Source: Cochliopodium minus
Lineage: Eukaryota; Discosea; Himatismenida; Cochliopodiidae
Direction: 5' to 3'
Assembly: GCA_024220525.1 (NCBI GenBank)
Contig: JAMYWO010000025.1
Location: 100,474 to 164,473 of the forward strand
Length of the DNA stretch: 64,000 bases
In this document: one piece after another, positions 1 to 11,156 of the stretch
How the letters are laid out: the number at the start of each line of letters is the position of its first letter
Numbering within the stretch: position 1 is the first letter of the stretch
Made by a program: the position numbers and the translations under genes
The notes under the pieces: generated by a model
Databases searched by the model: none
What the model was told of the DNA's origin: nothing
Seen by the model: the letters and a program-made list of their open reading frames with translations, nothing else

Positions 1-605
1 TTTCGAATTACCTGCATATTTTTCTTTTCTTCTTTTGATAAATGTTCTAATTTTTTTTTGAGAAGGGGAATAAAAATATTTAAAAAGATTTTTTTTTTTT
101 TATTTTTAATTTATTTCATAAAGTTTGATGATTAAAAGAATTTTGATATTGTTTGCTTTGTAAAAGGATCTATCGAGGTAAATGTTCACCATTTTTAGGT
201 TGAATATTTATTGACAATCGAATCTTTTGTTAAGAAGGACAAATATTTTCATTTTTTCAATAAAATTAAAAAAAAAAATTCAATTATATTCTTCAAATTC
301 GACTATTGAAAGAAATTTATAGTGAATCTTAATTGAAAACTGAATACAATTTTTGTCAAAGGTATCGAATTTTAAATAAAAGTATCAATGTTTGGAATGT
401 GAAAATATTTTTATCCTTATTTTTTTTATTTTGAAATATATAAAAAAATATTGAAAGGTGAGAATTAGGAGAATCGAAAATCAACAATAATATCAATTAG
501 AGATCAATATATTTGCAAAATAACCCGATAATTTAAAATTATCTCAAATTAATATTTTGATAAAATCATTTTCCTCAACAAATTTTCTTAATTTCATTGA
601 TAAAA
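1..605. other. AT-rich flank at window edge; possible edge exon
   Basis: No supported gene lies here. Near the left edge the minus strand has an ATG at 17-15 followed by an open stretch running off the window, and also a CAG|GTAATT donor-like site at 12-11. An exon of a gene lying to the left is possible but cannot be shown from this little sequence. The rest is A/T-rich spacer and presumably includes the promoter of the plus-strand gene at 606. Confidence 0.25.
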
Positions 606-2321
606 ATGGATATAACAAGTAAATAAATCAGAATAGATCAAAAACTCTTAATTTATTTCAAAAAATTAACCATTTTAATGAAATTAAATAGTTGAAAATA
701 GAATATCAGATGATTCTCCCCTATATTTTCTTTTACATGATAAAGGAAAATATGAAATATACGTTGACAAACTACATTGTTTCGGAAATGAAATAACATT
801 GACAGGATACAGAATGTATTTGGTGGAAGAATTTTTATTTTCAAAGAATTACCAACAATCAACAATAATAGAATATACAGGAGAAGAGAATGATAAAATA
901 CAAGCATATATGTTACATACAACCAAAGAAACCTCACAAAGACAAATATTAACATTGAAAGCAAATTTGAATCAAAATGAAAAGTATTTCAAAATAGATG
1001 ACATCAATGGTTATCTATTCAGTGTATGTAATAATCTCAATCTCTTTGCTCAAAGCCATTCTCTTTTATCTTTACCTTCTGATTTCAAAGGATGGAAAAA
1101 TATAAATTTGCAATACACATTGAAGCAAATGGGAGTTAATCTATTGATCCAACAGAGTGTAGATGAATTGTAAAATAATTTTATATTTATGTATTTATGT
1201 ATAAATCAAATTGACCTCTTCTTTATCTCAAAGAGATTTGAAAGAAAAATTCTTGCAAACATATCCTAATTTGAATACAAGCTTATCATTAAAGAAGGTA
1301 CAAAAAAATAAAAAAAATAATTTTGAACAATCATTCATTGATGACGATTATCAACAAACATTAGATTCTCCATTCATTCATAATCAATATCCAAAGAGCT
1401 CTTTACAATTTGTTGTATCTGGATAAAGAGAAAGGATGTAATGGAAAGCTCTTCGATGTATCAGGAAACACAATCAATGCGATCAAACAATTCAGGAACG
1501 AGGAGGGAAATCCACAAAAGAAGGGAGAGCCCTTCTTCAATTTCACCATCTTCAACTTGCTCCTCAAAAAACTAGATCTGCTCTGTGGGGCCGTAAACTC
1601 TTCTCAAGTGGCCACCTATGTCTCTGACCCATTTAACGAAGGTTTTCTTTTTACAAACAGTTTGAATGCTTTTTTGAATCATCACAATATGAAGCATGAA
1701 AGCACCTCTCGTCAAAGCCTTCAAAAACTCGTCCCTGAAAATGTCAATCGCAATAAAACTAATGTGTCTAGTAATTTGGTCATTCCTGTCAATAGTAGTC
1801 CTTCTCTTCAAAGTTTAAGGGAGACCAACTCTGCTACTTACAGCTCTTATGAAAATAAGACCAAACCTCATTCTAATAAGGTCCCTCCTGCTGTTCAGAA
1901 TCAGATTGAAAAGTTGGACAAGAAGCTGGCGGAGCAAGAGAAAGAGATCGAGCTTTACAAGAACAAGTTTCAAACTCTTTCCAAGGATTACACTGAGCTT
2001 TTCGAGCAGTTTAAAGAAAAGTGCCAGACCATTTCCATTTTTGAGGAAAGATTGGAGATTTATCAGAAAAACTATCACAAATCTGAATACAAAATGGCAG
2101 AGATGAAAGATAAAATCATCCAATCTCAGGAGATTTTAGCTGATTATCGTCAAAAAGTGGTTGAGTTGGAAGGTATGACGAGACAAATCACCAACAAATC
2201 TTCTCTTCTCAAAAAAATTGGTATAAAAGTTCTTGAAACCTTTGTAATTATAATTTTGAAGTTTGTTGTATTTATTGGATGGATTTTCAAGTTGTTCAAA
2301 ATTGTATCCAAACAAAAATAA
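606..2321 (+). CDS. Coiled-coil, tail-anchored protein with possible STB6-like N-terminal region
   Basis: Four exons join in frame (606-618, 692-1169, 1234-1297, 1365-2321) to give 503 residues. The first exon is only 13 nt, but its phase fits exactly and supplies the only upstream ATG. The N-terminal ~260 residues are globular; the segments TGYRMYLVEEF and INIQRALYNLLYLDKEK, followed by a GKLFDVSGNTINAIK stretch, remind me of the N-terminal domain of yeast Stb6/Stb2. That family assignment is from memory and tentative. A Ser/Asn-rich linker follows, then a coiled coil of about 90 residues rich in K/E/Q. The last ~35 residues are hydrophobic (ETFVIIILKFVVFIGWIFK) and end in a short basic tail, the pattern of a C-terminal membrane anchor facing the cytosol. 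There is no signal peptide. Function unknown. Confidence 0.7.
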
Positions 2322-2420
2322 AAGATAAAATAAAGAATAAAAGTTTTTAAAAAGAAAATTTTATTTTTCAATTTTAATTTTTTTAAATTGCAAAGGAAAA
2401 AAAGGCAGAGCCGATTTTTT

Positions 2421-3512
2421 CTAGAAATCTTCTTCAACAGAGAACTCTTTTGCTTGTTCATTGTTGTGACTATTAATATTTACAGTTGCGGATTTGTATT
2501 CAGTAACTTTATGTTCAAAAAAGTTTGTTTTTCCCTGCAAAGTTAATAATTGTTTTAAAAATGAAATAAATAAGATTTAAAAATTGGTAAATAAAAAGGA
2601 TATTACCTGCAAACTGATTAATTCCATCCATGGGAAAGGGTTTTCGGACTTGTAATGTTTTTCTAATCCAAGGCACAACAATAATCTATCTGCAACAAAT
2701 TCAATGTAAGTGCTCATTGTTTCGTTATTAATCCCAAGGAGTCTCACGGGAAGAGCAGAGCAGATGAATTCTTTTTCCAAATCAACAGCACTGATGATGA
2801 TATCCCTGACAACAGATGCTTCAGGTTTGTTTTTGATCATAGAATACAATAAGCAAGCAAAATCGCAATGTAACCCTTCATCTCTTGAGATTAATTCGTT
2901 AGATTGACACAATCCAGGCATCAATCCTCTTTTCTTCAACCAAAAGATACTGCAGAAGCTTCCAGAGAAGAAAATTCCCTCCACTGCAGCAAATGCAATC
3001 AATCTTTCAGCGAATGTATTATCACTAGACATCCAATCAAGAGCCCATTTTGCTTTTTTTCCAACACATGGTATTGTTTCGATTGCGCGAAATAAATGAT
3101 CCCTTTCTTCAGTGGAGGAGATATATGTTTGGATCAAGAGGGAATAGGTTTCAGAATGGATGTTCTCCATTGCTATTTGGAATCCATAGAATGCTCTTGC
3201 TTCAGGCAATTGTACTTCTTTGATGAATGATACCGCCAAATTTTCAGTTACTATCCCATCAGATGCTGCAAAGAATGCCAAGACATGCTTAATGAAATAT
3301 CTCTCATCCTCTGTCAATGTATTTCTCCAATCATTTAAATCCATTGTCATATCTACTTCTTCTGCTTTCCAAAATGAAGATAATGCTTTTTTGTACATTT
3401 CCCAAATATCTTTATGTTGAATTGGGAAAAGAACGAATCTTTGGGGATTTTCTTTCAATAATATTTCATCATTATTACTATTTCTTGGTGAGTCTTTCAT
3501 ATTGTTTTCCAT
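2421..3512 (-). CDS. RRM2: Ribonucleoside-diphosphate reductase small subunit (R2)
   Basis: Two exons (3512-2607, 2534-2421; 72-nt intron) encode 339 residues, the size of a short class Ia R2. R2 houses the di-iron/tyrosyl radical cofactor that starts nucleotide reduction in R1. All iron ligands are present: D85 (AASDGI), E116 and H119 (ENIHSE), E178 (AAVEGIFF), E212 and H215 (DEGLHCD); the radical tyrosine is Y123. The tail ends FSVEEDF, matching the C-terminal peptide with terminal Phe that docks R2 on R1. The second exon adds the conserved [13 protein letters not shown] segment plus this tail, so the gene is only complete when spliced. It is divergent from the R1 gene 338 bp away, suggesting joint control. 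Confidence 0.97.
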
Positions 3513-3850
3513 TCTATAATTTGATTTTATTAGTTTTGTATTTTGAGTACTTTTTTTTTAATTTATAATTTAAATTATAAATCGTTATTTTTTTTTTTAA
3601 ATTTTTAATCAGTTTAATTTTGCGCCATAAAATTTTTTCTTGTTATAATTTTAATAACGATATATAATTTAATTTAAATAAAGAGAAAACTTGTTATACA
3701 ACATTTATAAATTAAAAAAAAAAACTAAAAAGAATTCTTTTCTTCAAAGGTAAAAATTTTCAATTTATCAATTTTTCTTGATCAAAATAAAATAAAGCTC
3801 AATATTTAAATTTCCCATCTTTTATAGTTGTGAATTTATAAATAAAAAAA
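3513..3850. promoter_or_regulatory. Shared divergent promoter region of the two RNR genes
   Basis: This 338-bp spacer separates the start codons of R2 (minus) and R1 (plus), so both promoters must lie here or overlap the genes. It is almost pure A/T apart from TTTTGCGCC at 3618-3626. That motif matches the E2F/DP consensus TTTSGCGCS at 8 of 9 positions, and RNR genes are classical E2F or MBF targets in other eukaryotes. Regulation by such a factor here is inference. Confidence 0.55.
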
Positions 3851-6407
3851 ATGGAGGATAAAAAAGAACAACTCTATGTCATCAAGAGGAATGGAGAAAA
3901 AGAAAAAGTAAGTTATGATCAAATTCTTGAGAGATTGGAGGAACTATCCAAAGATCTCAATGGGGTAGATATCTTGGAAGTTGCAAAAAGAGTAGTTCAA
4001 GGAGTCCAATCTGGAATCAAAACTTCTGAATTGGATAATCTCGCTGCAGAAACAGCAGCATATTTGATCACCACCCATTTTCACTATGAAATTTTGGCGG
4101 CAAGACTTGCAATTTCTAATTTGCAAAAGCAAACAAGCACTTCTTTCTTGGATACCATCCAATCTTTACATGGATACATCAATCCAAAGAATAAAAAACA
4201 TTCACCAATGGTTTCCGACGAATTATTAGAACTTGTTGAAAAACATCAAGATGAAATCCAAAACAGAATCGACTACCAAAGAGATTTCAAATACGATTAT
4301 TTCGGATTCAAAACATTATGCAGATCTTATCTTTTGAAGATTAACGACAAAATCGTAGAAAGACCTCAACACATGTTAATGCGAGTATCTCTTGGTATCT
4401 GGATGAATGATCTTGAGCAAGCATTTGCTACCTATGATCTCATGTCCAATCTCATGTTCACACATGCTTCTCCTACCTTGTTCAACAGTGGTACACCCAG
4501 ACCTCAATGCTCATCATGCTTTCTTTTATCAATGACCGAAGATAGTATTAAGGGGATTTTTGAAACTCTTACAAGATGCGCAGAAATATCAAAAAATGCG
4601 GGTAAATATTTTTTTTAACGGACAAATTCCAAAATTAACTGTCAAAATAATTTTTAATTAAACCAAAGGTGGCATTGGTTTAAATGTTTCAAACATCCGT
4701 GGAAGTGGTTCATACATCTCTGGAACAAATGGTATCAGTAATGGTCTCATTCCAATGTTGAGGGTGTATAATAATACCGCTAGATATGTTGATCAAGGAG
4801 GTGGAAAAAGAAAAGGAGCATTCGCAATCTACCTCGAGCCATGGCATTCTGACATCTTTGATTTCTTGGAATTGAAAAAGAATCATGGGAATGAAGAAAT
4901 GAGAGCTAGAGATCTCTTCTATGGTTTGTGGATCCCTGATCTCTTCATGAAGAGAGTAGAGCAAAAGGGAAAATGGTCATTGATGTGCCCCGATGAATGT
5001 CCAGGTTTGTTTGACACATATGGAGAAGAATTCGAGCAATTGTATACAAAGTATGAGAATGAGAAGAAATACAAAAAAGTAATCGATGCACAAGAACTCT
5101 GGTTTGCAATCATTGAATCTCAAATCGAAACAGGAAATCCCTACATGTTGTACAAAGATTCTTGCAACAAAAAATCCAACCAAAAGAACTTGGGTACCAT
5201 CAGAGGAAGTAATCTTTGCACAGAAATCATCCAATATACTTCTCGTGATGAAATTGCAGTTTGTAATTTGGCTTCCATCTCTCTTCCAAAGTTTGTTGTT
5301 ACACCAAATAATGAAAAGCCATATTTTGATCACATTGCTTTCAAAGACGTAGTGATGCAAGCAACCAGAAATCTTAACAAAGTAATTGACATCAATTACT
5401 ATCCTGTACCTGAAGGAGAAAACTCCAACAAGAAACACAGACCTATCGGGCTTGGTGTTCAAGGACTTGCAGATGCTTTTATCTTGTTGAGACTTGCTTT
5501 TGACAGTGAAGAAGCAAGAACTGTGAACAAGGAAATCTTTGAAACTCTTTACTATGCTGCTTTGGTTAGTTCCAACGATTCTGCAATCAAAGAAGGTCCT
5601 TATGAGTCATTCAAAGGTTCTCCTGCTTCTAAAGGAATTCTGCAATATGACATGTGGGAGGGAGTTGTTCCTTCTACTAGATGGGACTGGAGCTCTTTGA
5701 AACAAAGCATCATTCAACATGGTCTCAGAAACTCTTTGTTGGTTGCTCCTATGCCTACCGCTTCTTCTTCTCAAATTCTTGGTAACAACGAGTGTTTTGA
5801 ACCCTACACTTCAAATATTTACCAAAGAAGAGTTTTGTCTGGTACCTTTACTGTTGTAAACAAACATTTGCTCTCCGATTTGATGAAGATTGGAATGTGG
5901 AATAACAACATTAAAGACATGATCATCTCGGCTGGTGGATCTGTCCAAAACATCAAAGAGATTCCTCAAGAACTCAAAGATATCTACAAAACCGTCTGGG
6001 AGATCAAACAAAGAGTCATTGTTGATTTGGCAGCAGATAGAGGTGCTTTCATCGATCAATCTCAATCTTTGAACATTTTCATGGCAAATCCTACCTTCAA
6101 AATGATGACTTCCATGCACTTTTACGGTTGGAAAAAAGGTTTGAAAACAGGAATGTATTATCTCCGCTCTAAAGGTGCCACTGATGCCATTCAATTCACC
6201 ATTGATCCTTCCCTCAATAATGTACAAAAGAATCTTTCTCTTCCTGTATTGAAGAAAAATACTCCTTCTAAATCTACCCCTACCAAAGACAAAATAGAAA
6301 GTATTGAATCAAAAGAGGATGTAACTCAGAAATTGTCAGAGTTACTCGATTTTTCCAGTGGTCCTGTTTGTACCATGCAAGATGGATGCATTTCATGTGG
6401 AAGTTAA
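3851..6407 (+). CDS. RRM1: Ribonucleoside-diphosphate reductase large subunit (R1)
   Basis: Two exons (3851-4601, 4669-6407) joined by a 67-nt phase-1 intron give 829 residues. This is the catalytic subunit that converts ribonucleoside diphosphates to deoxy forms with R2. The first ~95 residues form an ATP-cone ([17 protein letters not shown]), so activity is probably switched by dATP/ATP. The junction restores [18 protein letters not shown], part of the substrate site. Core motifs are intact: the thiol site PQCSSCFLL, the SNLCTEI loop with the radical cysteine, [23 protein letters not shown], and the radical-transfer tyrosine pair in GMYYLR (about 747-748). The C-terminal redox pair CISC (C824, C827) that accepts electrons from thioredoxin or glutaredoxin is present. 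Start: first ATG after the divergent spacer. Confidence 0.98.
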
Positions 6408-6864
6408 CATTATTTCCATTTTCTTAATGTTTGTTCATAAATTACAAAAAATACAAAATTTTTGTTCTTTTATTTAGTAATTATAAATTAAAAAACAATA
6501 TTTTTTTGATAATGCAACTTTAATTTCTTTTAATTTCCTTTCCCAAACACTTGAAGTTTATCCAACAAGGTCTAAATATCTTTATCTATATCCAAATTCA
6601 AAATTTTTTTTTTTTTAAATTTATTCAGAAGATGAAAAAAAATTAACAAACAGATTAAAAAATAAAAAAAATTGAAAAGAGAAAAATTTGTAATTAGAAC
6701 AAAATTATAACACTTTCTTTTCGATCAAAAATTCATATTTAAAAACATACTCAAATCAATTATTATCCAAAAGGGAAATTAATTTTTTCAAAAGAAGAAA
6801 TAATAGAAATAATTTTAACAAAGATAAATTAATTAGAATAAAAGAGATAACTGTATTATATTAG
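6408..6864. other. Intergenic AT-rich spacer
   Basis: Nothing gene-like was found. It holds the 3' end of the R1 transcript and probably the 5' end of the next gene, whose first exon I could not identify with confidence. Confidence 0.5.
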
Positions 6865-9800
6865 AAATTTAACCATTTTTAACGAAAAGGAAGATTTATT
6901 TTTGAACACAAATCGAAAAAGAAAAGATAATAACAATATATTCTATCAAATAAAAGAAATGTGTGATGATCTAGGAACAAAATATTCTGGTGTATATTAT
7001 TTTAACAAAGAAAAAAACGAAATAGGAGAAACATTGAAAATTTTATCATATAATGCATCAATTGAAATTGTGGATACATATTCATTGATAGAAATAGAAC
7101 AAATATTTACAAATGAGAAAGATAATCAGGAATTAATGTAAGAAAAAAAAAAGAAAATTTTCTTTCCTTAAAAATTTCAAATCAAAAATTACGAAAAAAT
7201 AATATATGACAACAAATCGAATAATTTCAAAAAAAACATTACATATAAAGATAATAATCTTTGAAGGGAATATTTTTTATTTAAATGTGGAATCCAAAGA
7301 TCTTCAAATTATAAAATTAATTTATTTTATTGTGCTGTGCAAAAGATTTTATATTTTTTTACGCACTCAAAATATGATATAATACTCAATTTCTTTCCAT
7401 ATAAAAGAGCAATAATACCAGTGGAAGAAATAGGATCGAAAATATTTTCTTTGACAATAGAGGTAGATGGAGAGATAATCAAGAATCCAAAGCCAATAGA
7501 TAATCAACCCACCAATCTATCATTGACAACCAAAGCATTTTCAGAAATAGTATCCAAACAGCCATTTTATTGCAAAATGCCCTCAGGAAAATCAATAACA
7601 GTGAAAATAGAATATGTCGCCAAATTGGAATGGATAGAAGAGAGATTCTCCTTTCTCCTCCCATCATCAGCCTGGGGAAAATTCGAGACGAAATTATCCA
7701 AACCCTCCTTCAAAGAAAGATTGAGCAAGAAGCTCACCAAACCAAAAACAGATCTCTCCGTCAAATTCAAGGTGAACATCGACATCGAGATGAGCTCCGA
7801 AATTCTCTCCGTCGAAGCCTCGCTGCCAGGATTCAAATCCAAAAAGGAAAACAAAAAGGCCAATCTTCAGTACTTAGGTGAGACCTTTCCTGATCTTTCC
7901 ATCTACGTCTACTTTAAAGTGAAAGAACCAAGAACAACACGTATTTGGTCTTCTCCTGTCAGCGAGGAAATAAAAATTTCAGAGGTTGATAACGTGAGTG
8001 TTTTGATGTATTCCGTGCTTCCCATTTTTGAGACGAAGGGAGACTGCGAGGTCCTTTTTCTTGTGGACAACTCCATCTCCATGAAGGAGAACGGCTTCTC
8101 CAAGATCACCAAGAAGGTTCTTGAGATCGCCCACAAGAACTTGCCCAATGATTGTCCTTTCAACATTGCTACTTTTGGAGATGAACCCATGTGGCTTTTT
8201 CCAAAAAGTGAACCTAAAAACAAAGTAGAAAAAAAATTCTTTTTAATATTTTTTTTATTTTTATTTTATTTTTTTTATTTTTCATTTTTATTTTTTTGAT
8301 TTTTCTTATTTATCTTTTTATATTTTTTATTTTTCCAGAAATCTTCAAAAACAGTGACAAAGTATCTCAGCTCTCTTTTGTTTAACTCTAAGACTACCAT
8401 TCTTTCTCAGATTCTCGAGTACGTGTTTGATCCCAGCCAGTTGCCTCCTTATTTCATTGATAAACAAACCAAATATACTCGCCAAGTAGTAATTATAACA
8501 GATGGATACATTAGTGGTAAAAAATTTATTTTTTTTATTTTTTTTTATTTTTTATAATTTTTATTTTTATTTTTCATTTTTATTTATTTGTATTTTTATT
8601 TTCCTATTTTTTAGATCCTCTTCAATTATCTGAAATTAAAAGCATATGCAGTGAGCAAAGAATATTTGTTTGTGGAATGGGTCCTTCTGTAAGAATTTTT
8701 CACCATTTAGTTTTTTTTGTTCATATTTAAATCAATAAAAAATTTTTATTAATTAATAAATACATTTTTTTCTTCTTTTTTAAATTCATTTTTTTTTTAA
8801 ATCATTTTTATAATTTCATTTTAAATTATTTTTTTTAAATAATTTCTTTAATAATTTTTTAAATAATTTTTAAATGAAAGAGTATCACTTTTTCGAGTGA
8901 GATGACTTGTGTATCGAACGGATCATCCATAACAATTCTGAACACAGACAACGAAAAGGACCTGACGAGCAAAGTGACGCACATGACCACTCAGATCTCC
9001 TTTCCTGCTCCCCCTCTCAAAATGCTCGACATCAAACAATGTGGAAACACGGAGACCATCCTCGACACTTCTCCCCTCCCTTCCATCTGTAGCGGAGAGT
9101 TTTTCTCTTTTTTTCAGGTTGTTCAGAATTCCTCATTTGATAAATTTAATGGTAACTCTGCTTTTCTTTTTTATTTTGAAATATTAATGAAACATTTTTA
9201 AACATTTTTAAACATTTTTATTTTTTAAAATTTTTTTTAAAATTTTTCTTTTTGATTTTTTTTTTCACATCATTTTTTAATTTCCAAATTTATTAATTTT
9301 GATTTATGTTCGATTTTTTTTTTTTTGAAATGGTGTTTTTGTCAATTCAAAAATTAATTAATTTTTATTTTGATTAGATTTATTTTCAAAATATTTTTTA
9401 ATTTGAATTTTTTTTTTTGTTTTTTAATTATTTTATTTAAATAGGAGAGATAATGGTGAAGACGGGAGAATCATTGTTCAAATTCGACTTGTCGAAAAAA
9501 TCAGAAAACCAAAACGAAACAGTAAAAAAGATCGCCTCTTTTGTATTAATGGACGAAATGGACAGGGGATTCTCAGTGAGAGCGGACCGTAAAAAGAGAA
9601 GGCTCAAATTCGCCGAGAATTACCGTATGGAGTGTGGAAAACTTTTCTCCAATGTCAAATCGGATGAACAAATCCTCAATGAGAAAAAGAGGCTCATCAT
9701 TGAAAGTAATGGGAGTGGTTCTTCCCATTCTATTGGTAATTTTTTTTAAATATTTTTTAAAATTTTTATTTGTTTAATTATTCAAAATTTTTTTGTTTAA

Positions 9801-11155
9801 TTATTCAACTTTTCTTTCTATTTTTTTTTTACTTTATTTATTTTTTTAAATTTTTTTTAATTTTTTAATTTTTTACTTTATTTTTAAATTTATTTAAATT
9901 TTTTAATTTTTTATATGTTATTTAAGTTTTCTATTTTTTTTTTGTTTTGAACTATTTTTGGCTTCATTAATTTTTTTTCAATAAATTTTTTTTTATTTAT
10001 TCTAAATTTTAATTTTTCTTTTCTCATTATTGATTGAAGAGGAAAAATTTTTTCATTTTTTTTTTTTTTAATTTTATTGTCCATTCTAATCTGACATACT
10101 AAAAAAAAAAAGTCGATTCATTTTTTTCTTCAACAGGCTCAACATCTAAAGAAGGAGGCTTCCTAGAAAGAATGTCAAGAGACAACGGCACAGGCCTCTC
10201 CAAAGTGAACACCTTCCCGCAACCAAGACAGCCGCCCAACAGGATGGAAAGGCTCAAAAAACACGACAACATCCTCAAACAAGTCAATCAAATCAACAAC
10301 CCTTCTTCCAAATCATTCGAAAAAGTAAATAAAATTGATATGGAGGGAATTTTCCTTTTTAATGTCCTCTGCGTGTTGAGGGACACGTTTGGTGTTTCTT
10401 TGCCTTTTTCTCGGGAGACCGCTTCTTTTGTTTTTTCTCAGAGCGACGTTTTGGCCAAGCAGGCCAAGATCTTTTTCTCTACTGCCACTTTTGTTCCTGT
10501 TTCTCAGCTTGAAAGCATGTCCAGTGAGAAGATTACCAAAGTAAAAAAAAAAAAAATTATTTTTATTTTAAAATTTTTTTTAATAAAGTTTTTTTCTAAA
10601 AATTTTTTTTATTTTTTATTTTTTAATTCCATATTAATCTAATTTTTTTATTCGAAATTCTTAATTTCATATTTTCTTCATATATATATTTTATTTCATT
10701 CAATATTTTTTATAATTTTTTTTTTTTTTAGTTCCACATTAATCTACAATTTTTTTAAATTCTTCATATTTTCATTTTATTTTCATTCTTTTCATTTTGT
10801 ATTTTTTTTTTAATTTTTTTAATTTTTTTTTTTTAAAAAAGTCTTACCCAGAAGTGAAAGAAAAGTTGGAACAAGAAAAGAAAGTGAGTGCAGCATTTTC
10901 ATTGGTTTCCTATCACTTGGACAAGGGAGGCAGAGATAAAATGGAGGATTCTCTCGTCTTTCTCCCTCACTTTTATAACGTTGTTGGTTTAGGTGACAAA
11001 CGACCATGCGATTACATTGCTATCTTCGATGGTAAAATAATTTTTTTTAATTTTTTATTTTTTTTTAATTTTTTATTTTTTTTATTTTTTTATTTTTTTA
11101 TTTTTTATTTTTTATTTTTTTTATTTTTTTATTTTTTTATTTTTTTTATTTTTTT
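6865..11155 (+). CDS. VIT-VWA domain protein fused to a PP2C phosphatase N-terminus (truncated at assembly break)
   Basis: Exons: ~6865-7137, ~7300-8224, 8339-8516, 8615-8688, 8881-9151, 9445-9735, 10137-10540, 10842-11031. Only the acceptor near 7300 and the true start are uncertain (the first exon is open upstream without an ATG; M at 6959 is an alternative). The N-terminus has VIT-domain strands (SYNASIEIVDTYSLIEIEQIF, then a Y/F-x-FP element). A von Willebrand A domain follows with a full MIDAS: DNSIS (about 8068), the TTIL threonine and ITDGYIS. Then comes the C-terminal region usual for VWA5/ITIH-like proteins (KKIASFVLMDEMDRGFSV). The last exon, RDKMEDSLVF to DYIAIFDG, is the start of a metal-dependent PP2C phosphatase domain; the expected HGG and the rest are lost at the N at 11156. 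VWA domains bind partners through a metal ion, so a targeting role for the phosphatase is plausible. Confidence 0.8.
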
Positions 11156-11156
11156 N
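11156..11156. other. Single ambiguous base (N) at a probable assembly break
   Basis: A lone N lies between an intron of a plus-strand gene (T-rich on the plus strand) and the inside of a minus-strand gene. The PP2C domain to the left and the ABC transporter to the right both stop here without their C-terminal halves. Low-complexity (ttttttattt) sequence immediately left would favour misassembly. Confidence 0.8.

Noticed and set aside
1211-1426. A separate 71-residue ORF between the two larger ORFs of the first gene
   Set aside because: Splicing 1170-1233 and 1298-1364 joins it in phase to its neighbours; the part after 1298 is intron.
4710-6227. Several minus-strand frames of 60-160 codons opposite the R1 gene
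   Set aside because: The sense frame is an unambiguous RNR large subunit; the antisense frames match nothing and cover catalytic motifs.
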